Notes under the pieces: model-generated | The model's database searches: none | The model's input: only the letters and a program-made list of their open reading frames with translations | What the model was told of the DNA's origin: nothing | Part shown: positions 1 to 9,228 of the stretch, piece by piece | Position numbering within the stretch: the first letter of the stretch is position 1 | How the letters are laid out: each line of letters begins with the position of its first letter | Position numbers and translations under genes: made by a program | NCBI RefSeq assembly: GCF_003350325.1 | Contig: NZ_QLYZ01000004.1 | Coordinates: 49,150-113,149, forward strand | DNA length: 64,000 bases | Origin: Vibrio rhodolitus | GTDB taxonomy: Bacteria > Pseudomonadota > Gammaproteobacteria > Enterobacterales > Vibrionaceae | Direction: 5' to 3'

Positions 1-266
1 ACCAAGGTATTCAAAAGCTGCTGCGTGACGTACCACAAGATGTACTGCAACGTGCGCTTAAAGGTGCCGATGATGCACTGCGTGATAAGATCTTCAAGAA
101 CATGTCTAAGCGTGCCGCTGAGATGATGCGTGATGATCTTGAAGCGATGCCACCGATTAAAGTTTCTGACGTGGAAACTGCACAGAAAGAAGTGCTGGCG
201 ATTGCTCGTCGCATGGCCGATGCAGGCGAGTTGATGCTCTCTGGTGGCGCGGACGAGTTCCTCTAA
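1..266 (+). CDS. fliG: Flagellar motor switch protein FliG, C-terminal fragment
   Basis: The window opens inside this gene; the reading frame starts at base 3 and gives 87 residues before TAA at 264-266. FliG is the C-ring protein whose C-terminal domain faces the stator and generates torque. The visible part holds the charged torque-helix region (ADDALRDKIFKNMSKRAAEM) and the family's typical ending with SGGADEFL. It is followed after 27 bases by fliH, the usual fliEFGHIJ order. The N-terminal and middle domains lie outside the window. The identification rests on these motifs and on context. Confidence 0.95.
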   Translation, partial: QGIQKLLRDVPQDVLQRALKGADDALRDKIFKNMSKRAAEMMRDDLEAMPPIKVSDVETAQKEVLAIARRMADAGELMLSGGADEFL

Positions 267-293
267 TATTTTTGCTCTTGCAAGGTGAATACA

Positions 294-1094
294 ATGTCAG
301 GTGAGAGAAAGCGCGGATTTTTGCGCCTCGATGATGATCAACAAGTCGAAAAAGCCCAGAAGTGGGGCTTACCTGACTACACGCCAGAAACCCGCTCTGA
401 AGCGCGTTCAACCGCGCTTAATTATGACCCAAGTTGGATCCCAAACTTTGCTGAGCCTGAAGAAGAAGCGCCGGCGGAGTTGACCCAAGAAGAGATCGAC
501 TTGATTAAGCAGCAAGCTTATCAAGAAGGTTTGCTGCAAGGGCAAGAAGCGGGTTTTAAACAAGGTTATGACAAAGGTAAAGAGCAAGGCCTTGAACAAG
601 GTCACCAAGAAGGTCTTGAAGCGGGTAAGCTTGAAGGTGTTGCGGCAGGACAAGAGTTTATCCAGCAGCAAGTGCAAACCTTTGTTGGTCTTGCTAATCA
701 GTTTGCTCAGCCACTTGAGTTGATGAATGCGCAAGTGGAAAAACAGTTAGTCGATATGGTGCTGACCTTAGTGAAAGAGGTGGTCCATGTAGAAGTACAA
801 ACTAATCCGCAAGTTATTCTCGATACCATTAAGCAATCAGTCGAAGCGCTGCCTGTTTCTGGGCACGCTATCACCTTAAAATTGCACCCCGATGATGTTG
901 AGATTATTCGCTCTTCTTATGGTCAAGAATCACTCGAGTTTCGTAACTGGACTTTAGTTGACGAGCCAGCTCTTAACCGCGGCGATGTGCAAATCGAAGC
1001 GGGTGAGTCGAGCGTCAATTACCGCATGGAAGAGCGCATTCGTAACGTGCTAAAGAGTTTTTGCGGCGTTAATCGCCACCAAGGTGGTGAGTAG
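294..1094 (+). CDS. fliH: Flagellar export ATPase regulator FliH
   Basis: FliH binds and restrains the export ATPase FliI and links it to the C-ring. The 266-residue protein has an acidic N-terminal third and then a stretch (about residues 60-120) rich in GxxxG-like repeats ([18 protein letters not shown]), a hallmark of FliH/YscL stalk proteins, followed by the conserved C-terminal FliI-binding domain. The start is chosen at ATG 294, with AAGG at 282-285 eight bases upstream; an in-frame GTG at 285 overlaps that ribosome site and is less likely. The stop overlaps the fliI GTG by one base (TAGTG), which suggests translational coupling. Confidence 0.93.
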   Translation: MSGERKRGFLRLDDDQQVEKAQKWGLPDYTPETRSEARSTALNYDPSWIPNFAEPEEEAPAELTQEEIDLIKQQAYQEGLLQGQEAGFKQGYDKGKEQGLEQGHQEGLEAGKLEGVAAGQEFIQQQVQTFVGLANQFAQPLELMNAQVEKQLVDMVLTLVKEVVHVEVQTNPQVILDTIKQSVEALPVSGHAITLKLHPDDVEIIRSSYGQESLEFRNWTLVDEPALNRGDVQIEAGESSVNYRMEERIRNVLKSFCGVNRHQGGE

Positions 1095-2416
1095 TGCTTG
1101 CGCTGGCTGATCGCCTCTCCCAATACAAAACCCAAGGATTAACTTGCCGACCTGTTGCGGCTGGCAAGCTGGTTCGCGTGGTTGGACTTACTCTTGAAGC
1201 GACCGGATGCCGCGCGCCAATTGGCAGCTTATGTAAAGTCGAAACCATGCATGGTGAGATGGAAGCTGAAGTGGTCGGTTTTTCCGGTGACAACCTTTTC
1301 TTGATGCCCAGTGAGCAAATCACAGGTGTTCTGCCTGGCGCGAAAGTAACCCCTTTAACCAGTGATGCCGGCTTGCCGGTTGGAATGGAGTTGCTGGGGC
1401 GCGTGATTGATGGTGTCGGTAACCCGTTAGATGGCTTAGGTCCTATCTATACCGAAAAGCGGGCTTCGTTTAACGCCGAACCAATTAACCCACTGGCACG
1501 TAAGCCGATTACCGAACCACTTGATGTGGGGCTTAAGGCAATAAATGGTTTGCTGACTGTCGGCAAAGGGCAGCGTATCGGTCTGTTTGCTGGTTCTGGT
1601 GTGGGTAAATCGGTCACACTTGGCATGATGACTCGCGGCACTACCGCACAAGTGGTTGTGGTGGGCTTGATTGGTGAGCGTGGACGCGAAGTTAAAGAAT
1701 TTATCGAAGAGATTCTTGGCGTTGATGGTCGTCAGCGTTCTGTGGTTGTCGCCGCGCCTGCGGATGCATCCCCTTTGATGCGTCTAAAAGGCTGTCAAAC
1801 GGCATTGACCATCGCTGAATACTTCCGCGATCAAGGTTTAGACGTGTTGCTGTTGATGGACTCGTTGACACGTTTTGCCCAAGCGCAGCGTGAAATTGCC
1901 TTGTCGGTGGGTGAGCCTCCAGCAACCAAAGGTTATCCGCCATCTGTGTTTGCTAAATTACCCGCGCTGGTTGAGCGAGCAGGTAACGGCAGTCCTGAAC
2001 AAGGCTCTATCACCGCATTTTTTACTGTGCTTACCGAAGGGGATGATTTACAAGACCCTATCGCTGATGCTTCGCGAGCGATCTTAGATGGTCACGTTGT
2101 CCTGTCGCGTGAAATGGCTGATGCCGGTCATTATCCAGCAATCGATGTTGAGAAGTCGGTTAGCCGTGTTATGCCACAAATTACGACTGAAGAGCATGTT
2201 CTGATGTCAAAAGCGGTGCGCCAAGTGTTGTCATTGTGTCGTAAAAACCAAGATTTGGTGTCTATTGGCGCGTACAAACCGGGTACTGATCCGGCGATTG
2301 ATGCGGCATTTACCCTTAAGCCTAAGCTCGATATGTTCTTGCAGCAAAGCATGAAAGAGAGCGTGCCATATGACATGTGCGTCAATATGCTCGGACGCTT
2401 ATTGAAAGGGGAGTAG
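1094..2416 (+). CDS. fliI: Flagellum-specific export ATPase FliI
   Basis: FliI is the F1-beta-like hexameric ATPase of the flagellar type III export apparatus at the cytoplasmic side of the basal body. Its 440 residues match the family length. Walker A is AGSGVGKS at about residues 166-173, Walker B is VLLLMD at about 251-256, and the FliI/YscN signature [16 protein letters not shown] follows. The start is GTG, overlapping the fliH stop by one base. fliJ follows after seven bases, so fliH-I-J are co-translated. I see nothing unusual in the catalytic core. Confidence 0.97.
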   Translation: MLALADRLSQYKTQGLTCRPVAAGKLVRVVGLTLEATGCRAPIGSLCKVETMHGEMEAEVVGFSGDNLFLMPSEQITGVLPGAKVTPLTSDAGLPVGMELLGRVIDGVGNPLDGLGPIYTEKRASFNAEPINPLARKPITEPLDVGLKAINGLLTVGKGQRIGLFAGSGVGKSVTLGMMTRGTTAQVVVVGLIGERGREVKEFIEEILGVDGRQRSVVVAAPADASPLMRLKGCQTALTIAEYFRDQGLDVLLLMDSLTRFAQAQREIALSVGEPPATKGYPPSVFAKLPALVERAGNGSPEQGSITAFFTVLTEGDDLQDPIADASRAILDGHVVLSREMADAGHYPAIDVEKSVSRVMPQITTEEHVLMSKAVRQVLSLCRKNQDLVSIGAYKPGTDPAIDAAFTLKPKLDMFLQQSMKESVPYDMCVNMLGRLLKGE

Positions 2417-2423
2417 CTAGTCT

Positions 2424-2873
2424 ATGAATAATGCCCTCGACTTTCTTTTAGAGCAAGCGAAAGAGCGCGAAAATCAAGCCGTTCTGGCACTCAATAAAGC
2501 GCGCACCGATCTGGATGGTTATTACCAGCAGTTACAGCAAATCGAGCAATACCGTTTAGATTATTGTCAGCAGTTAGTCGATCGCGGAAAACAAGGTCTG
2601 ACTGCCAGTCAATATACCCACTTAAATCGCTTTCTTACCACCCTAGACAATACCTTGTCTAAGCAGAAACAAGCGGAATCTCACTTTAAAGATCAAGTCG
2701 AAAACTGTGAAAACCATTGGTTAGAGTGTCGCAAGCAGCGCCGCTCTTACGAGTGGTTGATTGAGAAAAAACAGGCTGAAAAGCAGCGTTTGGAAAACAT
2801 TCGTGAGCAGAAGCAGATGGATGAATTCTCGACCTTGCAGTTTTCTCGTCAGCAAGCGAATCGTTTAAGCTAG
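2424..2873 (+). CDS. fliJ: Flagellar export chaperone/stalk protein FliJ
   Basis: FliJ is a small coiled-coil protein that sits in the FliI hexamer like the gamma subunit of F1 and connects it to FlhA. The 149-residue sequence is almost wholly helical, rich in Gln, Glu and Lys, with few prolines or glycines, as expected for two long antiparallel helices. It has little sequence signature of its own, so the call relies on size, composition and its place directly after fliI. A sigma-54 type promoter follows 10 bases after its stop, so fliJ is likely the last gene of its operon. Confidence 0.9.
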   Translation: MNNALDFLLEQAKERENQAVLALNKARTDLDGYYQQLQQIEQYRLDYCQQLVDRGKQGLTASQYTHLNRFLTTLDNTLSKQKQAESHFKDQVENCENHWLECRKQRRSYEWLIEKKQAEKQRLENIREQKQMDEFSTLQFSRQQANRLS

Positions 2874-2883
2874 CCTAGCTTAT

Positions 2884-2899
2884 TGGCGCGTTTTTTGCT
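2884..2899 (+). promoter_or_regulatory. Sigma-54 (RpoN) promoter for fliK operon
   Basis: TGGCGCGTTTTTTGCT matches the -24/-12 consensus TGGCAC-N5-TTGC, with GG (2885-2886) and GC (2897-2898) exactly ten bases apart. Transcription would begin near 2910. This fits the known RpoN control of middle flagellar genes in Vibrio and marks fliK as the start of a new operon. The match is read directly; activity is inferred. Confidence 0.72.
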
Positions 2900-3023
2900 T
2901 TGTTCTATACAAATAAATGTTTGTTTTTTGTACGACTGTTTGTTGGCATCTTCAATGTCAGCGGTTGTGAACAGCAAGATAAACACTTCAACAATATCAG
3001 TTTGTTATAGCGAGTCAGCGACC

Positions 3024-4832
3024 ATGAATGTAAATTTAACATCCGCGACAGAGTCGAGCAAAATCACCAAAGGCGTCACAGATAAGACGACAGCGAGTGA
3101 TGAAGCGACAGAAGCGGAAGGCTTTTTCGCCAAATTGACGGCGATGCTCAAAGGTGAGAGTAAGTCTGAGTTAAAAAGCGTTGACAGTGCGTCAGGCAAA
3201 GCAGCAGAGCAAGTAAGTTCAGAAGATGCTGAGGTGCTTGAAGGCGGCAAAGCGCAGAGTACTGATGCACTACTTTCAGGTGCTGATGCTGAGCTTGAAG
3301 GTGAAGCGTCTGAAGTGGAAGCGAGCAGCGAGTTAACGGCGAAGGAGTCGCAAGAAAGCGCGGTCGCGGTGCCGAAAGAGCTAGAAAAATTTATCGAAAA
3401 CAGTGACGAGCTTGAATCCAGTAGTCAGCAGGTTAAACAGACCGTTGCCGAAAGTGAGGCTCTACTGGGTCGATTAGAGCAAGCTAACAAGGCTTTGCAA
3501 GCGAAAGACGGCAACACTTTGCCTCCGCAAGACGCTGAGCTAACCAGTGAGACAGCCGCGCTAGATGAAAAATCATCACTCGGCGATGACGTGATGGTAG
3601 CACAAACTGCCCATTCAACAGATGGTGTGACTTTACAGGCGGTTGCGGCTCAAGCGCCGACTAGTGAGCAGCCGATAAACGCCGAATCATTGCCAAATCT
3701 GACCGAAAACGGTGTTCAAACCGAGCAAACTAATAGCGCCGCACTCGCATCTGGCGAGCAAGCGCCAACAATGAGCGAAGCTGAGGTAGCAGCCGCGCAT
3801 GCGAGCCAAGCCAATATGGTGAGTGGTGCTAAAACGACTAGCCAAGATACCGATGAGGTTGGGCTTACAAGCCCAATGACCGAACAGCAAGGTGAGCCAA
3901 CTGTGAGAGGTGATGGTGAAGCCATCGCACCTGCGATTGCTTGGTCAAGTAACAGCGCAGTCGCTACCGATGATATTAGCAAGCAAATGGTTGAGACCGA
4001 CCTTTTGCATAAGCAAACCCATAAACCAGCCACCAATGCTGCCCAGTTGCAAGCGGGCGTTGCGGCGACCGTGACCAATGGCGCAACTAACAGCCAAGTG
4101 GCTAACCCTGCAGTGTCTGGTACGCCAGCGAGCGCGCTAACCCCAGCAACGCCGATGGATCTTTCTGCTGCCGCGCAATTGCAAGCTAGTGCTGCGCCTG
4201 CGGTGAAACCTGAGCAAATGATGCTGCAAAGCGCACTTGGCGCCAAAGCGGCAGCCACTATCGGCAAGTTAGCCACGCCAGGTGAAAACAGTAACGGCAG
4301 TGAAGCTTCGTTTGCTCAGCAGTTAGGGCAAGCGGCTGGGCAAAATGGTGTGACGGCACAGATGCGCGCTGAGCAAACCGCCCAAGCGCAACCGGCACTG
4401 CAGCTAAGTCGTGAAATGGCTGGTGAGCAAGTAGCCGAGCGCATTCAGATGATGTTGTCGAAAAACTTAAAGAACATCGACATTCGTCTTGATCCACCGG
4501 AACTGGGACGCATGCAAATTCGCATGAACATGAATGGCGATAACGCCACGGTCCATTTTACCGTTGCTAACCAACAAGCGCGCGATATCGTCGAACAAGC
4601 GATGCCAAGACTACGTGAAATGCTCGCACAACAAGGAATGCAACTTGGCGAGTCCTCGGTTCAACAACAAGCCTCTGGACAACAACAAGGTCGCTATGCA
4701 ACTGGAAATGACAGTGGAACTGGTCAAGGGAGCAGCGGTCAGCACTTCTCAGGAGAAGAAAACCTTGAACCGGACGTCAAACTTGATTTGAATGTGGCGG
4801 CAAAGCGTGATGGAATCAGTTATTACGCTTAG
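3024..4832 (+). CDS. fliK: Flagellar hook-length control protein FliK
   Basis: FliK is secreted through the growing hook, measures its length and switches export specificity through FlhB. The protein (602 residues from ATG 3024) has a long low-complexity N-terminal and middle part rich in Ala, Gln, Glu, Ser and Thr, and a compact C-terminal domain (last 130 residues or so) with the family core RLDPPELGRMQIRM and QARDIVEQAMPRLREML. The frame is open back to 2883, but that lies inside the sigma-54 promoter; ATG 2955 is also possible and ATG 3024 (MNVNLT) is my choice. The ribosome site is weak. The N-terminal ruler part is expected to vary between species. Confidence 0.9.
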   Translation: MNVNLTSATESSKITKGVTDKTTASDEATEAEGFFAKLTAMLKGESKSELKSVDSASGKAAEQVSSEDAEVLEGGKAQSTDALLSGADAELEGEASEVEASSELTAKESQESAVAVPKELEKFIENSDELESSSQQVKQTVAESEALLGRLEQANKALQAKDGNTLPPQDAELTSETAALDEKSSLGDDVMVAQTAHSTDGVTLQAVAAQAPTSEQPINAESLPNLTENGVQTEQTNSAALASGEQAPTMSEAEVAAAHASQANMVSGAKTTSQDTDEVGLTSPMTEQQGEPTVRGDGEAIAPAIAWSSNSAVATDDISKQMVETDLLHKQTHKPATNAAQLQAGVAATVTNGATNSQVANPAVSGTPASALTPATPMDLSAAAQLQASAAPAVKPEQMMLQSALGAKAAATIGKLATPGENSNGSEASFAQQLGQAAGQNGVTAQMRAEQTAQAQPALQLSREMAGEQVAERIQMMLSKNLKNIDIRLDPPELGRMQIRMNMNGDNATVHFTVANQQARDIVEQAMPRLREMLAQQGMQLGESSVQQQASGQQQGRYATGNDSGTGQGSSGQHFSGEENLEPDVKLDLNVAAKRDGISYYA

Positions 4833-4886
4833 ACTATGCCAAGGTGCATGGAATTAACGGATTGATTAGCGAGAGAATCTTACATT

Positions 4887-5384
4887 ATGGCAGCAGAAGA
4901 AGTCGCAAATGACGCCCCTAAGGGCAAAGGAAAACTGATCATCATTATCGTTGCAGTGTTGGTGCTGTTAATCGGTGGTGGTGCCGCAGCGTTTTTCTTT
5001 ATGAGTTCGGGTGAGAGTGCCAAGTCTGACACCGCCGCTCAAGTGACCCCTGCTTCAACCGAGCTACCGGTCTCATACGTTAATATCCCACAACCGTTTT
5101 TGTTTAACGTTACAGGTGATAAAAAAGATCGCCTAGTACAAATCAATGTGCAAATGATGGTGCGTGGTATCGATAACGAAAACTTAGCTCGTTACCATTC
5201 ACCATTGATTGAAAGTTCGTTGCTGGCGACGTTTGCCTCGGCAACCGTCGATCAACTGCGCAGTGCCAACGGTCGCGTTGAGCTACGTGATAAAGCAACC
5301 GAAGATATTAAAGCGAGTTTAACTCGCGCAGTCGGACAGCCAGTGATTGAGCGTGTGCTGTTTACTGACTTTGTTATTCAGTAG
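4887..5384 (+). CDS. fliL: Flagellar basal body-associated protein FliL
   Basis: FliL is a single-pass inner-membrane protein that surrounds the stator and supports torque under load. The 165-residue protein has one membrane segment at about residues 18-40 (LIIIIVAVLVLLIGGGAAAF) after a short cytoplasmic lysine-rich lead, and a periplasmic domain with the family's ARYHSPLIESSLL region and C-terminal RVLFTDFVIQ. It lies between fliK and fliM, eight bases before the fliM start. Length and topology are typical. Confidence 0.95.
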   Translation: MAAEEVANDAPKGKGKLIIIIVAVLVLLIGGGAAAFFFMSSGESAKSDTAAQVTPASTELPVSYVNIPQPFLFNVTGDKKDRLVQINVQMMVRGIDNENLARYHSPLIESSLLATFASATVDQLRSANGRVELRDKATEDIKASLTRAVGQPVIERVLFTDFVIQ

Positions 5385-5392
5385 GAATTAGA

Positions 5393-6442
5393 GTGACCGA
5401 TTTATTAAGCCAAGACGAAATTGATGCGCTACTGCATGGCGTAGACGATGTTGATGACGTCGATGATGATGAGGTCGTCAGTGATAGTGATGCGGTCGAC
5501 TTTGACTTCTCGTCACAAGACCGAATTGTTCGTGGTCGAATGCCGACGCTCGAACTTATCAACGAGCGTTTTGCGCGTCATATGCGCATTAGTTTGTTTA
5601 ACATGCTGCGTAAAACCGCCGAGGTATCGATCAACGGTGTTCAGATGATGAAGTTTGGTGAATACCAAAATACGCTGTATGTACCAACCAGTTTGAACAT
5701 GGTGCGCTTTAGACCATTAAAAGGTACTGCGCTTATCACCATGGAAGCACGTTTAGTGTTTATCCTAGTAGAGAACTTTTTCGGTGGTGATGGTCGCTTC
5801 CATGCCCGTATCGAAGGGCGCGAATTTACCCCAACTGAACGTCGAATTATTCAGTTGTTGCTGAAAATAGTGTTTGAAGATTACAAAGAAGCTTGGTCTC
5901 CGGTGATGGGGGTTGAGTTTGAGTATCTCGACTCGGAAGTGAACCCAAGTATGGCGAACATCGTCAGCCCGACTGAAGTGATTGTCGTGAGCTCGTTCCA
6001 CATCGAAGTTGATGGTGGTGGCGGCGATTTCCATATGGTTATGCCGTACTCGATGGTCGAACCGATCCGTGAACTACTTGATGCTGGTGTCCAGTCAGAC
6101 AAGATGGAAACGGACGTGCGTTGGAGCTCAGCGCTGCGCGAAGAAATTATGGATGTTCCGGTCAACTTCCGCGTTGATTTGCTGGAAAAAGACATCTCGC
6201 TGCGCGACTTAATGGAACTTCAACCGGGCGACATTATTCCGATTGATATGCCTGAACATGCGGTGATGTTTGTGGAAGAATTGCCAACATATCGCGTGAA
6301 AATGGGTCGTTCAGGTGACAAGCTTGCGGTGCAAGTGTCAGAAAAAATTAAACGCCCTGATGTGGTGAAAACCGACATCGCGTTCCTCGGTAAAGATGTG
6401 ATCTCCGAGTTAGAGCACGATGACGGCGAAATTGAAGATTAA
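5393..6442 (+). CDS. fliM: Flagellar motor switch protein FliM
   Basis: FliM forms the middle ring of the switch and binds phosphorylated CheY. The 349-residue protein begins with LSQDEIDALL, the conserved CheY-P-binding peptide, then a short acidic Asp-rich linker, the CheC-like middle domain and a C-terminal SpoA domain (GDIIPIDMP). The start is GTG 5393, preceded by AGGAA at the fliL stop. It is followed by fliN after 23 bases. Confidence 0.97.
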   Translation: MTDLLSQDEIDALLHGVDDVDDVDDDEVVSDSDAVDFDFSSQDRIVRGRMPTLELINERFARHMRISLFNMLRKTAEVSINGVQMMKFGEYQNTLYVPTSLNMVRFRPLKGTALITMEARLVFILVENFFGGDGRFHARIEGREFTPTERRIIQLLLKIVFEDYKEAWSPVMGVEFEYLDSEVNPSMANIVSPTEVIVVSSFHIEVDGGGGDFHMVMPYSMVEPIRELLDAGVQSDKMETDVRWSSALREEIMDVPVNFRVDLLEKDISLRDLMELQPGDIIPIDMPEHAVMFVEELPTYRVKMGRSGDKLAVQVSEKIKRPDVVKTDIAFLGKDVISELEHDDGEIED

Positions 6443-6465
6443 CAATATAAGATAGGTACATAGGT

Positions 6466-6876
6466 ATGGAACCAAGTGACGATCAAAGACTGGCTGACGA
6501 ATGGGCGGCAGCATTAGGCGAAGATCCAAGCGCACCAAGTATTGACGTTGATGAGGTGATGGCGGCGCAACTTGATGAGTTGCAAGATACCTCTGCGCCA
6601 ATTACTGATGATGAGCGTCGTAAACTCGATACCATTTTAGATATCCCGGTGACGATTTCGATGGAAGTGGGTCGCTCACAGATCAGCATTCGTAACCTGC
6701 TGCAACTAAACCAAGGTTCAGTGGTAGAACTTGAGCGCCTAGCGGGTGAGTCATTAGATGTATTAGTTAACGGTACACTGATCGCCCATGGTGAGGTGGT
6801 CGTGGTCAACGATAAGTTTGGTATTCGTCTCACGGACGTAATTAGCCAAACTGAGCGTATTAAGAAGCTTAGGTAA
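6466..6876 (+). CDS. fliN: Flagellar motor switch protein FliN
   Basis: FliN is the lowest C-ring subunit and a docking site for FliH. The 136-residue protein has an acidic N-terminal extension and a C-terminal SpoA domain with the typical VTISMEVGRSQISIRNLLQL and VNDKFGIRLTD motifs. The gene ends four bases before fliO. Size and domain layout are standard. Confidence 0.97.
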   Translation: MEPSDDQRLADEWAAALGEDPSAPSIDVDEVMAAQLDELQDTSAPITDDERRKLDTILDIPVTISMEVGRSQISIRNLLQLNQGSVVELERLAGESLDVLVNGTLIAHGEVVVVNDKFGIRLTDVISQTERIKKLR

Positions 6877-6879
6877 GCT

Positions 6880-7272
6880 ATGAAGCCGAGTTTATCGTGG
6901 CTACTGATGTTATCTCCAACGGCAATGGCGGCGCCTGCGGCTCCGTCTAGTCAGCTTGATTGGGCGACCACGTTTGGGTCGCTCTTGTTCGTTATTGCCC
7001 TGATTTTGTTTTTGGCTTGGCTACTCAAACGTATGCGAGTACCTACTATTGCCAATCAAAAAGGACTTAGTGTGGTACGACAAATCGCCGTAGGAACACG
7101 CGAGCGTATTGCTATTGTACAAGCGGGAGAAGAGCAGTTTTTGGTCGGTATTACCCCGCAGTCGATCCAATTGATCTATAAACTGGAAAAACCTTTGTCT
7201 CAGGAGGAGCTGGCAGCCAGTCCATTTGCCAATCAACTGACTCAGCTACTAAAAAAGAATGATAAAAAATAA
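6880..7272 (+). CDS. fliO: Flagellar biosynthesis protein FliO
   Basis: FliO is a small membrane protein that helps assemble the FliP ring of the export gate. The 130-residue protein has a hydrophobic N-terminus ending in Ala-rich AMAAPAAP, one strong membrane segment at about residues 30-50 and the family motif [20 protein letters not shown] in the cytoplasmic domain. Its end overlaps the start of fliP by 14 bases, which suggests coupled translation. Confidence 0.92.
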   Translation: MKPSLSWLLMLSPTAMAAPAAPSSQLDWATTFGSLLFVIALILFLAWLLKRMRVPTIANQKGLSVVRQIAVGTRERIAIVQAGEEQFLVGITPQSIQLIYKLEKPLSQEELAASPFANQLTQLLKKNDKK

Positions 7273-8146
7273 TCGCTCATTGGCTAATCAATTTGTGACG
7301 CTGCTTTTAACATTGTTGTTGGCAAGCGTGTCGGCAATGGCTTTTGCCAATCAAGAGTTAGAAACACCACTCAATGATTCGGTTGCTGCAAGTTCAGTGA
7401 CGGCTTCCGCTATGGAGCGAGAAGCGGGCGCGGCAAAAACCATCTCGACCAGTACCATTACTGGGGGTAGCGGCGGCATTCCTGCCTTTACGGTGACCAC
7501 CAACGGCGACGGCACTGAAGACTATTCAGTTAATCTGCAGATTTTAGCCTTAATGACCATGCTGGGCTTTTTGCCAGCCATGGTTATTTTGATGACATCC
7601 TTTACCCGGATTGTGGTGGTAATGTCTATCTTGCGTCAGGCGATGGGTTTACAACAGACCCCGTCCAACCAAGTGATCATCGGTATTGCGATGTTTCTCA
7701 CCTTCTTCATTATGTCGCCAGTGCTGAGCAAGGTAAATGACACCGCTGTCCAGCCTTATATCAACGAGCAGATCACTGCGCGCCAAGCGTTTGACTTAGC
7801 GCAGATCCCGATGAAAGACTTTATGCTCAAGCAAACGCGTGTGAAGGACTTAGAGACCTTTGTTAATATCTCTGGCTCAACCGCGCAAAACCCAGAAGAG
7901 GTCTCAATGGCGGTGCTTATCCCTGCCTTTATCACCTCAGAGCTGAAAACGGCTTTCCAAATTGGCTTTATGCTTTTCTTGCCATTTTTGATTATCGATT
8001 TGGTGGTGGCATCGGTACTGATGGCAATGGGTATGATGATGCTTTCTCCTATGATCGTTTCGTTGCCATTTAAGCTGATGCTGTTTGTGTTAGTTGATGG
8101 CTGGAATCTGATTTTGTCCACTTTAGCCGGCAGTTTTGCCTTGTAG
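7259..8146 (+). CDS. fliP: Flagellar export gate protein FliP
   Basis: FliP forms the pentameric core of the export gate with FliQ and FliR. The 295-residue protein has a cleavable signal peptide (about residues 1-30), an unconserved Ser/Thr/Gly-rich periplasmic stretch, and then four membrane segments with the family signatures [19 protein letters not shown] and [20 protein letters not shown]. The extended N-terminus makes it some 50 residues longer than the enterobacterial form. The start overlaps fliO by 14 bases. Confidence 0.97.
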   Translation: MIKNNRSLANQFVTLLLTLLLASVSAMAFANQELETPLNDSVAASSVTASAMEREAGAAKTISTSTITGGSGGIPAFTVTTNGDGTEDYSVNLQILALMTMLGFLPAMVILMTSFTRIVVVMSILRQAMGLQQTPSNQVIIGIAMFLTFFIMSPVLSKVNDTAVQPYINEQITARQAFDLAQIPMKDFMLKQTRVKDLETFVNISGSTAQNPEEVSMAVLIPAFITSELKTAFQIGFMLFLPFLIIDLVVASVLMAMGMMMLSPMIVSLPFKLMLFVLVDGWNLILSTLAGSFAL

Positions 8147-8158
8147 CGGGAGAAGCTT

Positions 8159-8428
8159 ATGACTCCTGAAATGTTTGTAGAGCTGTTTCGTGACGCGCTG
8201 TGGATGGTGCTTATCATGGTGTGCGCGATTGTGATCCCCAGCTTGTTGATTGGTTTAGTTGTGGCGATCTTCCAAGCGGCAACCTCTATCAACGAACAAA
8301 CCTTGAGCTTTTTGCCCCGTTTGGTGGTGACGTTACTGGCACTGATGTTTTTTGGGCATATGATGACGCAAATGATGACCGAGTATTTCTACTCGATCAT
8401 TGAACGTCTGCCGCAAGTTCTCTACTAG
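8159..8428 (+). CDS. fliQ: Flagellar export gate protein FliQ
   Basis: The 89-residue protein has two membrane segments separated by the FliQ core AIFQAATSINEQTLSFLP. It packs against FliP/FliR in the export gate. A clear ribosome site, GGGAGAAG, precedes ATG 8159. The gene lies 12 bases after fliP and eight before fliR. Confidence 0.97.
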   Translation: MTPEMFVELFRDALWMVLIMVCAIVIPSLLIGLVVAIFQAATSINEQTLSFLPRLVVTLLALMFFGHMMTQMMTEYFYSIIERLPQVLY

Positions 8429-8436
8429 GCGACGCG

Positions 8437-9219
8437 ATGGAATACCCAGCCAGTGTCGTACTTGATTGGATAGCCAACTATTTTTGGCCCTATACGCGCA
8501 TTGCTGCCATGTTGATGGTGATGTCGGTCACCGGCGCACGCTTTGTACCAAATCGGGTCAGACTCTTTCTTGGCTTAGCAATTACTTTTGCGGTGATGCC
8601 AGCAATTCCTAAAGTTCCAGATAGTTTAGAGCTGCTGTCGTTTGCTGGTTTTATGGCGACGTTTGAGCAGATCGTTATTGGCGTGGCGATGGGCACAGTC
8701 ACCACCTTTATGATCCAGATTTTCGTCATCTTGGGTCAAATCTTGGGTATGCAATCGAGCCTTGGTTTTGCCTCAATGGTTGACCCTGCCAATGGTCAGA
8801 ACACACCTTTGCTGGGTCAGTTATTTATGTTCCTGGCAACGATGTTTTTCTTAGCCACTGATGGTCATTTAAAAATGTTGATGCTGGTGGTGATGAGCTT
8901 TAAATCGCTGCCAATAGGCAGTGGCTCGCTAACCGCGGTTGATTTTCGTGAATTGGCGCTGTGGTTAGGCACCATGTTCCAGTTGGCGTTGAGCATGTCG
9001 TTGTCGGGCATCATCGCGCTTTTGACCATTAACCTGTCATTTGGTGTGATGACGCGTGCGGCGCCGCAGCTGAACATTTTCTCACTCGGTTTTGCCTTTG
9101 CTTTGATTGTCGGCTTGTTGCTGTGTTGGTATATCATTGGTGGTCTGTTCACTCACTATGAGTTGATATGGCTGGAAGGTGAACAGCAGATTTGTCGCCT
9201 TATTCGTTTGGATTGCTAG
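8437..9219 (+). CDS. fliR: Flagellar export gate protein FliR
   Basis: FliR completes the helical FliP5-Q4-R1 export gate and contacts FlhB. The 260-residue protein is strongly hydrophobic with about six membrane segments and the family elements GARFVPNRVRLFLGLAITF and MVDPANGQNTPLLGQLF. It ends nine bases before flhB, with the flhB ribosome site overlapping its stop codon. Confidence 0.96.
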   Translation: MEYPASVVLDWIANYFWPYTRIAAMLMVMSVTGARFVPNRVRLFLGLAITFAVMPAIPKVPDSLELLSFAGFMATFEQIVIGVAMGTVTTFMIQIFVILGQILGMQSSLGFASMVDPANGQNTPLLGQLFMFLATMFFLATDGHLKMLMLVVMSFKSLPIGSGSLTAVDFRELALWLGTMFQLALSMSLSGIIALLTINLSFGVMTRAAPQLNIFSLGFAFALIVGLLLCWYIIGGLFTHYELIWLEGEQQICRLIRLDC

Positions 9220-9228
9220 GAGAGAAGA

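Noticed and set aside
2883..3023. Extended N-terminus for FliK
   Set aside because: The region carries the sigma-54 promoter and its expected transcription start, and the encoded Cys/Phe-rich residues do not fit FliK.
3716..4276. Antisense Ala/Leu-rich frame opposite fliK
   Set aside because: It is the complement of the Ala/Thr/Gln low-complexity part of FliK; no start signal or family likeness.
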